Notes: generated from the letters alone by a model not told the origin. 64,000 bases of DNA from Chthonobacter rhizosphaerae (GCF_013839525.1 NZ_JACDIS010000005.1:310001-374000); one strand, 5' to 3'. Positions 46,844 through 56,137 are shown, counted from the first letter of the stretch. Numbers and translations are program-made.

Positions 46844-48526
46844 ATGCTCTTCGTCCGAACGGTCCGGCGTTCCGGCCGGCCGATCCGCCGGCCCGGCCCC
46901 GCGCGCCGCCTCGCCGGCCTCGTCGCGGTCTGGCTCGCGTTCGTCGCCGCCGCAGGGGTCGCAACCACCGGTCCCGCCTTGGCCCACGCGGCGCTCGTCC
47001 GGTCCGCCCCCGTGGATGGCGCCGTCCTGCAAACCGCCCCGGAGGCGGTCCACCTCGTCTTCACGGAGCCGGTCTCCGCGCTCGTCGTCCGGCTCCTCGC
47101 GCCGCGGGGCGATCCGGTCGACCTCGCCGCCACGACCAGTGAGGCGACGCTCGCCGCCCGTCTGCCGAAGGGGCTCGGCCCCGGTTCGCACACGGTCGTC
47201 TGGCGGGTGATCTCGGCGGACGGCCACCCGATCGGCGGCACCCTGGTGTTCTCGATCGGCGCGCCGTCCGCCGTGCCCGAAGCGGGTCCGCAGCGCCGCT
47301 TCGGCGCTCTCCTTTGGGCCGCGCGAGCGCTTTTCACGGCGGGGCTTCTCCTCGCCGTCGGCGTCGCCCTGGCCCGTGCCGTCTGCGGGGCCGCCACGGC
47401 CGGCTCCCGCCGGATCGTCGCCGCCGCCGCGGCGGTCGGCACCCTCTCCGGGATCCTCCTGGTCGGCTTGTCCGGGGTGGAGGTGCTCGGCGCCGGCCCG
47501 GCGGCGCTCCGCGATCCCGCGATCTGGCTCGCGGGCGGCCAGGGTTCGCTCGCCCGCGCCGTCGTCCTCGGGTTGGCGGCGCTCGCGGCCGCCGTGCTGT
47601 CGCTCCGGCCCGCGCCCGCGATGGGCGACGCCGGACGGCCGCGCCGTCATGCCGCCGTCGGGCTCGCGGTCGTCGGCCTCGGCCTCGCGGCGGCGGCCTT
47701 CGCGGTCACCGGCCACGCCGCGTCGGCCCCGCCATCCTGGCTCTTCGCCCCGCTCGTCGCCGCCCACGCGGTCGCCGCCGCGCTCTGGATCGGCGGCCTC
47801 GCGGCGCTTGCGGCGGCATTCGGGCCGGGCGCGGAGGCCGGCGCCGCGCGCGTCCGCCTTCTCAAGGCCTTCGCGGTCGCCGGCCCGGTCGCCATCGTGC
47901 TGCTCGTCGTCTCCGGCGGCGCGGTGGCGGTCCGTCAGGTGGAGCGGCCGGAAGCGCTCCTCGGCACCGACTATGGCCGCGTTCTCGTCGCCAAGCTGGT
48001 CATGGTCGGCCTCATGCTGGCGCTTGCCGCGGCCAACCGCTGGCGCCTGGTCGCCCCGGCCGGGAGTAGCCGGGCGCCCGCCGCCCTGCGCGTCACGGTC
48101 GGCGCCGAACTCCTCCTCGCGGTCGCCGTCCTGGCGGTCGTCGGGCTGTGGCGGTTCACGCCTCCGCCGCGCGCCCTCCATGCCGCCGCGCCGGTGATCG
48201 TCCGCCTGGACGGGCCGGCCATGGCCGCCGAGGTCACCGCCACGCCCGGCCGCGCCGGCCCGGTGCGGCTCGCCATCGTGCTGTCTACGCCGGACGGTCG
48301 TCCCGTGGAGCCCCTGGAGGTGACCGTCGAGGCGGTGCAGCCGGACGCCGGTCTCGGACCGATCCGACGCCCGGCGACCCGGTCCGGCGGCGCCTATGCG
48401 GTCCACGACCTCGTCCTGCCGGCGGCCGGACCGTGGCAGGTCACCGTCCGGGCGCTTCTCACCCCGTTCGACGAGGCGGTCGCCTCCGGGTCCCTGCCGA
48501 TCGCCGGGGCAACCCCGCCGAGATGA
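46844..48526 (+). CDS. CopC-CopD fusion copper transport protein
   Basis: The 560-residue protein joins an exported CopC domain to a CopD membrane domain. After the signal, the mature N-terminus should be His48 (HAALVRSAPVDG), a CopC Cu(II) ligand, and SADGHPIGG supplies the second conserved His. About eight hydrophobic helices follow from residue 150 (LLLAVGVALA through AVLAVVGLW). The last ~100 residues form another soluble beta domain, FixH/YtkA-like in appearance. Fusions of this kind are linked to copper import or tolerance. Confidence 0.88.
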   Translation: MLFVRTVRRSGRPIRRPGPARRLAGLVAVWLAFVAAAGVATTGPALAHAALVRSAPVDGAVLQTAPEAVHLVFTEPVSALVVRLLAPRGDPVDLAATTSEATLAARLPKGLGPGSHTVVWRVISADGHPIGGTLVFSIGAPSAVPEAGPQRRFGALLWAARALFTAGLLLAVGVALARAVCGAATAGSRRIVAAAAAVGTLSGILLVGLSGVEVLGAGPAALRDPAIWLAGGQGSLARAVVLGLAALAAAVLSLRPAPAMGDAGRPRRHAAVGLAVVGLGLAAAAFAVTGHAASAPPSWLFAPLVAAHAVAAALWIGGLAALAAAFGPGAEAGAARVRLLKAFAVAGPVAIVLLVVSGGAVAVRQVERPEALLGTDYGRVLVAKLVMVGLMLALAAANRWRLVAPAGSSRAPAALRVTVGAELLLAVAVLAVVGLWRFTPPPRALHAAAPVIVRLDGPAMAAEVTATPGRAGPVRLAIVLSTPDGRPVEPLEVTVEAVQPDAGLGPIRRPATRSGGAYAVHDLVLPAAGPWQVTVRALLTPFDEAVASGSLPIAGATPPR

Positions 48527-48651
48527 ATGGAGAATGAACGAGGGGTTCAGAGCCCCTACAGTAGGCGTATGCTGAAACTCGGCTCATCGAGACGCGTTTT
48601 ACCGGGCAAGACGGGCTTTCGCCCGTTCGGCTCCCCGGGGAGGTGTTAGTC

Positions 48652-49410
48652 ATGAAGTCCTATCTCTTTGCAGCCCTCGTGGCGCTCGGGGTTGTCGCCC
48701 TGCCGGCCGGCGCCTCGGCGGATCCCGGCTATACGACCGGCGACGTCAATCTGCGCGCCGGTCCCGGCACCAACTATCCGCGCATCGCGGTGGTCCGGCG
48801 AGGCTCGTCCGTGGAGATCCACGGCTGTCTGCGCGGCTACAGCTGGTGCGACGTCTCCGTCGGCTACGAGCGCGGCTGGATCTCGTCCCGCTACCTCGAC
48901 CGCTTCTACGACGACCGTCAGGTCTACGTGCCGCAGCCGCGCTACTACCGGCCGCCGGTGGTGACCTTCGGCTTCGGCTACTGGGACCGGCACTACCGCG
49001 ACCGCGACTTCTACCGCTACCGCGAGCGCTGGGACCGCGACGGGCGTCGCGACCGCGACTGGGACCGCGACCGCGACTGGCGCCGAGACCGCGATTGGGA
49101 CCGCGACCGCGATCGCGACTGGGACCGTGATCGCGACCGCGATCGGGACCGCTGGGAGCGCGAACGCGCCGAGCGGGAGCGCGACCGGGAGCGTGACCGC
49201 GAACGCGCCCAGCGCGAGCGCGAACGGGATCGGGAGCGCGATCAGGCCCGCCGCGAGCGGGAACGCGAACGCGAGCAGGCCGCCCGCGAGCGGGACCGCG
49301 ATCGGGACCGCGGCCGCGACCGGGACCGCGATCGGGACCGCGACGACAACCGCCGCGGCTTCGACAACGACGGCGGCGTGCCGTGCCCCGTCGGCCAGCG
49401 CTGCGACTGA
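48652..49410 (+). CDS. Exported SH3-domain protein with Arg/Asp-repeat tail
   Basis: The 252-residue protein has a signal peptide (cut after GASA), a bacterial SH3 domain with two Cys (TTGDVNLRAGPGTNYPRIAV in part, CLRGYSWCDVSVGYERGWIS in part) and then about 140 residues dominated by DRDRD and RERER repeats. The SH3 fold commonly binds peptidoglycan. The tail is extremely charged and probably disordered. GGAGG lies nine bases before the ATG at 48652. Confidence 0.85.
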   Translation: MKSYLFAALVALGVVALPAGASADPGYTTGDVNLRAGPGTNYPRIAVVRRGSSVEIHGCLRGYSWCDVSVGYERGWISSRYLDRFYDDRQVYVPQPRYYRPPVVTFGFGYWDRHYRDRDFYRYRERWDRDGRRDRDWDRDRDWRRDRDWDRDRDRDWDRDRDRDRDRWERERAERERDRERDRERAQRERERDRERDQARREREREREQAARERDRDRDRGRDRDRDRDRDDNRRGFDNDGGVPCPVGQRCD

Positions 49411-49625
49411 CCGATCTCCGGTCGGCGGCCCACCGGGCGGGTCCCTGACCGGACCCGCTTCACCGCCGTCGCGCCGGCTCCCCCGCCGGCGACCCCGGCC
49501 ATCGCCGGCGACCCCGGCCATCGCCGGCGACCCCGGCCGCATTCCTGACCGGATCTGTCAGCAGACCATCGACCCGGCCCCTGGGCGGCTCTTGCCATCC
49601 CGGGGCCGAACGTCAACATAGGGGC

Positions 49626-52406
49626 ATGGCTTCCAAGACCCGCTCCACCGCCCCCCGTCCGTCCGTCGAGGGCGCCGCCGATCCGTCTCCCGCCGAGGGC
49701 GCCGGCCCGCCGGTCACGAACGGCTTCGGCGAAGCGCCCCAGGCTGCCTACGGGGCCGCGTCGCCCGTGCCGGGCACGTCCGTGGCCGACTGGCTCACGG
49801 ACGTCGCCGGCGCGGACCTCGTCGGCCTGGAGCCGAGCGCCACTCCCGTCGCCGAGCCCGCCCGCAAGCCCCGCGCCGCCCGTCCTGCGGCCGAGAAGGC
49901 CACCCCCGACAAGCCCGCCCCCGACAAGCCCGCGAAGCCCACGCGCTCCGCGCGCGGCACGTCCATGGGCGCCTCCACGGACCCGAAGGCGCGCGCCAAG
50001 GGCGGCCTCAACCCGGTCGCCGGCATGTCCATCAGCCTGGAGGACGCCGCGGCGCTGCCGCCCGGCGGCGTCACCGCCACGGTGAAGGCCTTGGAGGAGC
50101 TCATCCAGGGCGGCCGCGACCTCTTTCGCGACGGCAAGATGTGGACGCCCCACCGGCCCGAGCGCCCGCAGAAGTCCGAAGGCGGCATCCGCTTCGAGGT
50201 CAAATCCGCCTACGAGCCCAAGGGCGACCAGCCCACCGCCATCGCCGAGCTGGTCGAGGGCATCGAGGGCCAGGAGCGCACCCAGGTCCTCCTCGGCGTC
50301 ACCGGCTCCGGCAAGACCTTCACCATGGCCAAGGTCATCGAGGCCACCAACCGGCCGGCGCTCATCCTCGCGCCGAACAAGACGCTCGCCGCCCAGCTCT
50401 ACGGCGAGTTCAAGTCCTTCTTCCCGGACAACGCCGTCGAGTACTTCGTCTCCTACTACGACTACTACCAGCCGGAGGCTTACGTCCCGCGCACGGACAC
50501 CTACATCGAGAAGGAGTCCTCCATCAACGAGCAGATCGACCGGATGCGCCACGCCGCCACCCGCGCCCTGCTCGAGCGCGACGACGTCATCATCGTGGCG
50601 TCCGTGTCGTGCATCTACGGCATCGGGTCGGTGGAAACCTACACGGCCATGACGTTCAGCCTGGAGCTCGGCGAGCGCATCGACCAGCGCCAGCTCCTCG
50701 CCGACCTGGTCGCCCTCCAGTACAAGCGCCAGGACATCGGCTTCGTGCGCGGCACCTTCCGGGTGCGCGGCGACACGGTGGAGATCTTCCCGGCCCACTT
50801 GGAGGACCGCGCCTGGCGCGTCTCCCTGTTCGGCGACGAGATCGAGGGCATCACCGAGTTCGACCCGCTCACCGGCCAGAAGACGTCCGACCTGAAGTTC
50901 GTCAAGGTCTACGCCAACTCCCACTACGTCACGCCGAAGCCGACCCTCGCCCAGGCCATGAAGTCCATCAAGGAGGAGCTGAAGCACCGCTTGGAGGAGC
51001 TCTACGCCCACGGCCGCCTCCTGGAGGCCCAGCGCCTCGAACAGCGCACGATGTTCGATCTGGAGATGATGGAGGCCACCGGCGCCTGCGCCGGCATCGA
51101 GAACTACTCGCGCTATCTCACCGGCCGCGCCCCCGGCGAGCCGCCGCCGACCCTGTTCGAATACCTGCCGGACAACGCCCTCGTGTTCCTGGACGAGAGC
51201 CACATCACCGTCAGCCAGATCGGCGCCATGTACCGGGGCGACTTCCGCCGCAAGGCGACGCTCGCCGAATACGGCTTCCGCCTGCCGTCCTGCATGGACA
51301 ACCGGCCGCTCCGCTTCGAGGAGTGGGACGCCATGCGGCCGCAGACCATTGCGGTCTCCGCCACCCCGGCGGCGTGGGAGCTGGAACAGTCCGGCGGCAC
51401 CTTCGCCGAGCAGGTCATCCGCCCCACCGGCCTCGTCGACCCGGAGGTGGAGATCCGCCCCGCCAAGACCCAGGTGGACGACCTCCTCGGCGAGGTCCGC
51501 CAGGTCGCCCAGGCCGGCTACCGCACCCTCGTCACCGTGCTCACCAAGCGCATGGCCGAGGACCTCACCGAGTATCTCCACGAGCACGGCGTCCGGGTCC
51601 GCTACATGCACTCGGACATCGACACCCTGGAGCGCATCGAGATCCTGCGCGACCTGCGCCTCGGCGCCTTCGACGTCCTCGTCGGCATCAACCTCCTGCG
51701 CGAGGGCCTCGACATTCCGGAGTGCGCCCTCGTCGCCATCCTGGACGCCGACAAGGAGGGCTTCCTGCGTTCGGAACGCTCCCTCATCCAGACCATCGGC
51801 CGCGCCGCCCGCAACGTGGAGGGCCGCGTCATCCTCTACGCCGACCAGATGACCGGCTCCATGACCGCCGCCATGGCCGAGACCGAGCGCCGCCGCGAGA
51901 AGCAGCTCGCCTACAACGCCGCCCACGGCATCACGCCGGAGAGCGTCAAGCGCCAGATCGGCGACATCCTCCAGTCGGTTTACGAGCAGGACCACGTCAC
52001 CGTGGACGCCGGCTTCGCCGAGGAGGGCGCCCTCGTCGGCCACAACCTCAAGGCCCACATGGCGGACCTGGAAAAGCGCATGCGCGAAGCCGCCGCCAAC
52101 CTCGAATTCGAAACCGCCGCGCGCCTGCGCGACGAACTGAAACGCCTCCAAGCCGCCGAACTCGTCGTCAGCGACGACCCCCTGGCCAGGCAAGTCGACG
52201 TGGACAACGCCGGCGGCGGCTTCAGCGGCGACCGCAAGTACGGCAACGCCGGCAACCTGCCGCCGAGCCGGGTGCGGAAGAACACCCTGGACGAGATGAC
52301 GGTGGGGCGGACGGAAGTGCCGGTGGGCGGGGAGAGGCCGAAGCGGCCGAGCCCAAGCACGGCGGCGGGAACGATTGCTGGAAAGAAGGGGCGAAGGGGG
52401 CGGTAA
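49626..52406 (+). CDS. uvrB: Excinuclease ABC subunit UvrB
   Basis: The 926-residue damage-recognition helicase of nucleotide excision repair. Residues 1-185 form an unusually long low-complexity Pro/Ala/Lys-rich extension. The UvrB core begins at [17 protein letters not shown], with Walker A GVTGSGKT (224-231), [16 protein letters not shown] (beta-hairpin), LDESH (motif II), [13 protein letters not shown] (motif VI) and a C-terminal UVR motif for UvrC binding ([16 protein letters not shown]). An unconserved basic tail ends the protein. A repeat-rich region follows. Confidence 0.97.
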   Translation: MASKTRSTAPRPSVEGAADPSPAEGAGPPVTNGFGEAPQAAYGAASPVPGTSVADWLTDVAGADLVGLEPSATPVAEPARKPRAARPAAEKATPDKPAPDKPAKPTRSARGTSMGASTDPKARAKGGLNPVAGMSISLEDAAALPPGGVTATVKALEELIQGGRDLFRDGKMWTPHRPERPQKSEGGIRFEVKSAYEPKGDQPTAIAELVEGIEGQERTQVLLGVTGSGKTFTMAKVIEATNRPALILAPNKTLAAQLYGEFKSFFPDNAVEYFVSYYDYYQPEAYVPRTDTYIEKESSINEQIDRMRHAATRALLERDDVIIVASVSCIYGIGSVETYTAMTFSLELGERIDQRQLLADLVALQYKRQDIGFVRGTFRVRGDTVEIFPAHLEDRAWRVSLFGDEIEGITEFDPLTGQKTSDLKFVKVYANSHYVTPKPTLAQAMKSIKEELKHRLEELYAHGRLLEAQRLEQRTMFDLEMMEATGACAGIENYSRYLTGRAPGEPPPTLFEYLPDNALVFLDESHITVSQIGAMYRGDFRRKATLAEYGFRLPSCMDNRPLRFEEWDAMRPQTIAVSATPAAWELEQSGGTFAEQVIRPTGLVDPEVEIRPAKTQVDDLLGEVRQVAQAGYRTLVTVLTKRMAEDLTEYLHEHGVRVRYMHSDIDTLERIEILRDLRLGAFDVLVGINLLREGLDIPECALVAILDADKEGFLRSERSLIQTIGRAARNVEGRVILYADQMTGSMTAAMAETERRREKQLAYNAAHGITPESVKRQIGDILQSVYEQDHVTVDAGFAEEGALVGHNLKAHMADLEKRMREAAANLEFETAARLRDELKRLQAAELVVSDDPLARQVDVDNAGGGFSGDRKYGNAGNLPPSRVRKNTLDEMTVGRTEVPVGGERPKRPSPSTAAGTIAGKKGRRGR

Positions 52407-52449
52407 CCGGCCGAGCCGTCCGCCCCTAACCCCTGCTTTCGCTTTCGTG

Positions 52450-52605
52450 ATTCCGCCTACCCCCTCCGCCGTCCCTTCCCGCCTATCCCCTCCGCGGTCC
52501 CTTCCCGCCTATCCCCTCCGCGGTCATTTCCCGCCTACCCCCTCCGCCGTCCCTTCCCGCCTATCCCCTCCGCGGTCACTTCCCGCCTACCCCCTCCACC
52601 GTCAT
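52450..52605. repeat. 26-bp tandem array
   Basis: TTCCCGCCT marks units at 52476, 52502, 52528, 52554 and 52580, all 26 bases apart, with a degenerate unit at 52451. Each contains TACCCCCTCC or TATCCCCTCC. The last unit runs directly into the left inverted repeat of the GIY-YIG cassette. Confidence 0.88.
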
Positions 52606-53116
52606 GGTCCGCGAAGGCGGACCACCCACGCCTTTTTCGACCGCGCCGCCCGCAGTCCGAACACCCACCAACCCCCGAACAGTCCGCCTTCGCGGGCCTT
52701 GGCGCCTAAGGCCGATGGCGCGCCTTCATGCCCCAGTTCCTCGATTCTCCCCAACCAACTCGCCCCACAGATCCTCCCACTCCGGGTTTTCCTCCAGGAT
52801 CAACCGCACCTTCCACGCTCTCAGCCACGTCTTGATCCGTTTCTCCCGGTGGATCGCGTCGCGAATGTCCTCGTGGCGTTCGTACCAGATGAGGCGCTTG
52901 CAGCCGTACTTGCGCGTGAACCCGGGCACGGTCCCTTTCCGGTGCTCGAACACCCGTCGCACCAGATCATTGGTCACGCCGGTGTAGAGAACCCCGTTCG
53001 GCCTGTTCGTGACGATATAGACCCAGTCGCCGCGTTCCATGGTTGAACTGTCGCAGAATTGGTGAGGATGATCGAGAAAAATGCGTAGGTGGTCCGCCTT
53101 CGCGGACCATGACGGT
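52598..53116. mobile_element. Candidate GIY-YIG cassette bounded by 41-bp inverted repeats
   Basis: The left end 52598-52638 and right end 53076-53116 are inverted copies that match at 39 of 41 positions. Each holds the REP family A palindrome TGGTCCGC-GAAG-GCGGACCA followed by ACCYACGC and TTTTTC. The 437 bases between them contain one gene, the GIY-YIG nuclease. No target-site duplication was recognised. The arrangement resembles REP-associated transposase loci, with a different nuclease. Confidence 0.6.
52726..53040 (-). CDS. Small GIY-YIG nuclease family protein
   Basis: The 104-residue protein is a single GIY-YIG domain of the YhbQ/COG2827 type: VYIVTNRPNGVLYTGVTNDL (VYI at 7-9 and YTG at 19-21 in place of GIY and YIG), Arg28/29, His33 and a catalytic Glu in HREKRIKTW (Glu66). 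The C-terminus is acidic. The domain is complete, so it may be active as a DNA nuclease. The ATG is at 53040; longer in-frame readings pass into repeats. It lies inside the inverted-repeat cassette. Confidence 0.9.
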   Translation of the reverse strand: MERGDWVYIVTNRPNGVLYTGVTNDLVRRVFEHRKGTVPGFTRKYGCKRLIWYERHEDIRDAIHREKRIKTWLRAWKVRLILEENPEWEDLWGELVGENRGTGA

Positions 53117-53520
53117 CGAGGTGCGAAGATGTCCGCCTCCACGAACCGTGACGGTCGAGGTGCGAAGATGTCCGCCGTCGCGGACCATGACGGTCGTGGT
53201 GCGAGGAGGGGCGGCGCGCTACCGCCCACCGCCACCATCGCCGGCCAGCCGCATCTGCTCCTCCCCACCCACCCCCTCCACCGTCATGGTCCGGTTCATC
53301 CGGACCACCCACGCCTTTGCCCGGCCGCACGCTCCTGCTCCCGCACGCCGAATGCGTAGGTGGTCCGCCTTCGCGGACCATGACGGTCGAGCTGCGAAGA
53401 TGTCCGCCTCCACGAACCATGACTGTCGAGGTGCGAAGATGTCCGCCTCCACAAACCATGACGGTCGAGGTGCGTAGCGGATGCGCCTCCACAAACCATG
53501 ACGGTCGAGGTGCGAAGAGG
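53111..53520. repeat. 39-bp tandem arrays of REP family A halves
   Basis: GACGGTCGAGGTGCGAAGATG or close variants begin at 53111, 53150 and 53189 (period 39), and again at 53382, 53421, 53460 and 53500 (periods 39, 39, 40). Complete family A palindromes lie at 53285-53314 and, inverted, at 53354-53381. Units are contiguous with no unique spacers. Confidence 0.88.
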
Positions 53521-53540
53521 GCCACCCCCGCCACCCCCCG

Positions 53541-53925
53541 ACTGCCTACTGCCTACTGCCTACTGCCTCCCCCCTTATCCCCACCCCTCCGCCCTCCCGT
53601 ATACTGCCCTCATCCCCACCGCGGGGGCGTGCCAGGAACCAGCACCGCGCGCGGGTGGGGCTGCGGTCCCGCGGGTGGCGTCCTGGCGTCGCACTCGGGC
53701 GGTTGGCTCGGAGGAGGCCCGGCACTAGGACCGGGACGACGTGCAGTCGATAAGGCACCGGTCCGGCGTTCGCGCCCGTCCGGCGGCTGAAGAACTCCCG
53801 CCTTAACGCGCGCCGGAACTTGCCCGGCGGGCGGACGACCGGAGATCCGCACGCGGGCGCGGCAGGGCCGCTCGCTTCTTCCTTGTTCGCGGCGACGCCG
53901 CGCCCGCGGTCCCCCAGGGGGGCCG
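53541..53925. repeat. Structured duplicated element, copy 2
   Basis: This copy matches 26318-26735 with the same order: TGCCTACT, TATACT (53600-53605), the CATCCCCACC hairpin, CACTAGGACCGGGACG, a diverged middle, GGACGACCGGA, and a 12-bp perfect stem (53852-53863 with 53897-53908), then a CCCC/GGGG hairpin. The stem keeps its pairing despite a change relative to copy 1. The GC-rich hairpins continue to about 54080 without clear similarity. No gene was found in 53041-54325. Confidence 0.6.
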
Positions 53926-54225
53926 ACCCCGATCGGCCGGCCCTTGTGCCGGCGCCGTGCCTGGCAGATCCCGGCGGCGAAGCCGCGCGGTGCCGCATCC
54001 GCGCGTCCGGGCTCGGGCCCGGCGGGCCGCGCGGTCGCCCGTTTCCCGACCCGCCGCCATGCCCGCCGGCCGGTGCGGGCCGCTCGCGAGACACCCGCCG
54101 GGCGTGTTCGCCCCACAGCACGGCTCCGGACCGGCGATGCAATCAAGAGTGAGGGTATAAAGGTGCAGTCCGCAGAAACTTTATGCATTGCAGTGCGAAT
54201 TATGTCCTTCCGTCCTCGTCAAAAC

Positions 54226-54241
54226 TGCGCATTAATGCGCA
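54226..54241. promoter_or_regulatory. 16-bp perfect palindrome upstream of the cold-shock gene
   Basis: TGCGCATTAATGCGCA is a perfect 16-base inverted repeat in an AT-richer segment, 85 bases before the cold-shock ATG. It could be an operator for a dimeric regulator or part of the leader structure. Confidence 0.45.
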
Positions 54242-54325
54242 TGGCGGTGGTCGGCCCGCTCCGGATGATCCGGCGCGGATGGCGAAGCTCTGCCTTCATT
54301 TTTTGGCATGGGGCATACACGAGCG

Positions 54326-54553
54326 ATGACGCAGGATGGACGGCAGACCGGAACGGTCAAATTTTTCAACGAGGCCAAAGGCTATGGTTTCATCATACCG
54401 GACGCGGGCGGGAATGACGTGTTCGTGCACGTGAGTGCCGTACAGAGGTCTGGCCTTTCGCTGCTGGAGAATGGCGCCCGGGTCTCCTACGCGACGGAGC
54501 CGGACAAGCGCGGGAAGGGCCCGAAGGCGGTCGATCTCAAGATCGAAGCCTGA
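54326..54553 (+). CDS. Cold-shock domain protein
   Basis: The 75-residue OB-fold protein binds single-stranded nucleic acid through RNP1 (KGYGFI, residues 18-23) and RNP2 (VFVHVS). TGTVKFFNEAKGYGF is the family start. It could also begin at the in-frame ATG at 54308; the shorter start better fits the usual 65-75 residues. The long AT-richer leader is typical of cold-shock genes. Confidence 0.93.
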   Translation: MTQDGRQTGTVKFFNEAKGYGFIIPDAGGNDVFVHVSAVQRSGLSLLENGARVSYATEPDKRGKGPKAVDLKIEA

Positions 54554-54673
54554 CGGCCGCGGGCGTCCGGGCGCCGGGCCTGCTCGATGGCCGAAGGCGG
54601 ATGGCGAGGGGGCCGTCCGCCGCCGGACATCAGGCGAAGCCGCCAGGCGGCCGGACGTTTGCCGGGGTATTCC

Positions 54674-54724
54674 GATCCCGGGAGATGTCCGATCCCGGGA
54701 AATGTCCAACCCCGAGAGATCTCC
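54674..54724. repeat. 17-bp tandem repeat (three copies)
   Basis: Units at 54674, 54691 and 54708, each 17 bases, follow GATCCCGGGAGATGTCC; the third is diverged. The remaining parts of 54554-54936 contain no gene that I can support. Confidence 0.8.
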
Positions 54725-54936
54725 GGGGCCGGCGATCGGCAGGACGAGTGTTCGCATGCCGGGGCGGCTGCCACGCCGGTCGCCGGCGCCAGGGTCGCGG
54801 CGAGACCAGATCGCCGGTCGTCAGACACTTGGATCGGACCCATCTCCGGTGATCCAACGCATCCCCGTTCGATTTCGTCCTCGGTCCTCGGGGCACCGGT
54901 AGGATAGGGCCAGTCGGCCGGAGCCTGGCGGGCCGC

Positions 54937-55692
54937 TCAGCCCGTCGGGTCGGACGAGCCGGGCTTCGGGGTCGCCACGGGGGCGCCCGGCGGTTCGCCC
55001 GACATGCCGCCGGTGGCTCGGGCAGGAGCGATCGAGGAGGGCGCCGCCGGCGCGGCCGCGGAGGGCGGTGCGTCGGGGTTGGCGACTCCGGGCGCGCGAT
55101 CGGGCGCCGCGTCGGCGTTGGGCTGCTGGTCCTTGCGGGCGGGCACCAGGGCGCCGTCCGGGCCGACCCGGGGCAGGGTCCAGCGCAGATGGCGCAGCAC
55201 GGTGCGCACCCGCTCCTCGTTGGTGCCGAGGTCCGCGTGGCCGATCTGGCTGCGCGAATAGAGATAGATGGTGGAGAGGCCGGGGGAGGGGCTGCGCACC
55301 TCGGCGCTGAACGTGTCGGGGAAGCGCATCAGCGGGGTGAAGATCACCGCGCGCAGGCGGCCCTGGGCCGGGTCGTCCTCCACGATCCGGACCCGGAAGG
55401 TGTCGAGCAGCTCCTCGCGCAGCACCGCGTAGAGGGTGGCGGGCTCGACGCGGAACACCTGCGTGTCCAGCACGGTGCCGGCGTCCGCGCAGGTGCCCAC
55501 CGGGCAGGCGAGGGCGTCGTTCAGCTTGCCGGTGCGGGTGGGCTTGTCGAAGCTGTAGGCGCCCAGGTCGGGCGGTCCGAACAGGTCCTCCCAAAGCGCT
55601 TCCCGGCCGTAGGCGACGGCCCCCGCCGCCACCGCCCCGAACAGGGTGGCCAGGAGGGCGATCGTGACGGCGAGGAATCGGAGGCTGCTCAT
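54937..55692 (-). CDS. DUF1499 domain-containing protein
   Basis: The 251-residue protein starts with a transmembrane or signal segment (FLAVTIALLATLFGAVAAGA), then a DUF1499 domain: CPVGTCADAG, ATLYAVLREEL, VIFTPLMRFPDTFSAEV and SRSQIGHADLGTNEERV. The last ~75 residues are disordered Pro/Ala-rich. Members of the family are probably membrane or periplasmic with unknown function. The ATG at 55692 is preferred; a GTG at 55716 is possible. Confidence 0.85.
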   Translation of the reverse strand: MSSLRFLAVTIALLATLFGAVAAGAVAYGREALWEDLFGPPDLGAYSFDKPTRTGKLNDALACPVGTCADAGTVLDTQVFRVEPATLYAVLREELLDTFRVRIVEDDPAQGRLRAVIFTPLMRFPDTFSAEVRSPSPGLSTIYLYSRSQIGHADLGTNEERVRTVLRHLRWTLPRVGPDGALVPARKDQQPNADAAPDRAPGVANPDAPPSAAAPAAPSSIAPARATGGMSGEPPGAPVATPKPGSSDPTG

Positions 55693-55867
55693 CGGCGACT
55701 CGTCTGGCGGGACCACGGGCGGGCGGCTGGCGGTTCCCGGAAATGCGGAACCGGCTGGCGGGAGGGGCGCTCCGTCCGTCCGGTGGAGGAGGCGCCCGCG
55801 TCGCCCACATAGGCCGCCAGGGCGGCCGGCGCAACCCGTGCCGGCCCGATCGCGGGGTCGCCGCCGG

Positions 55868-56137
55868 TCAGCGGGCCGCCGCGGCGTGCGGCTGGACGGT
55901 GGCCGAGACGGCGGCGCGGTCGGTGGTGGGCGCGGCGGCGCGGGTGTCCGCGTGGGCGGCCGACAGGGTCGCGATGATGATCGTCAGGGTGAGCGCGATG
56001 GCGGCGGCCACCGCGATCACGATGGAAGCGCCGGTGCTGACCGCCACGTCCTCCGGCGCGCCGTCCGGCGAGCCGCCGCCGGACAGGGTGTGGCCGGAGA
56101 GCGGTCCGTGGAGTTCGTCGAACACCGTGCACGTCAT
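55868..56137 (-). CDS. Small single-pass membrane protein of unknown function
   Basis: The 89-residue protein has one strong hydrophobic segment (residues 37-62: IVIAVAAAIALTLTIIIATL), a Gly-rich front and an Ala-rich tail. No family is recognised. The ATG at 56137 follows GAGGGA at seven bases, supporting expression. A long upstream region (56138-56544) precedes the next, divergent gene. Confidence 0.55.
   Translation of the reverse strand: MTCTVFDELHGPLSGHTLSGGGSPDGAPEDVAVSTGASIVIAVAAAIALTLTIIIATLSAAHADTRAAAPTTDRAAVSATVQPHAAAAR

Noticed and set aside
49242-52193. 983-residue antisense open frame over uvrB
   Set aside because: It is a high-GC shadow of uvrB with Ala/Gly/Arg-rich composition and no domain; uvrB is certain.
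53083-53520. 39-bp repeats considered as a CRISPR array
   Set aside because: Units are contiguous copies without unique spacers, and no cas genes are nearby.
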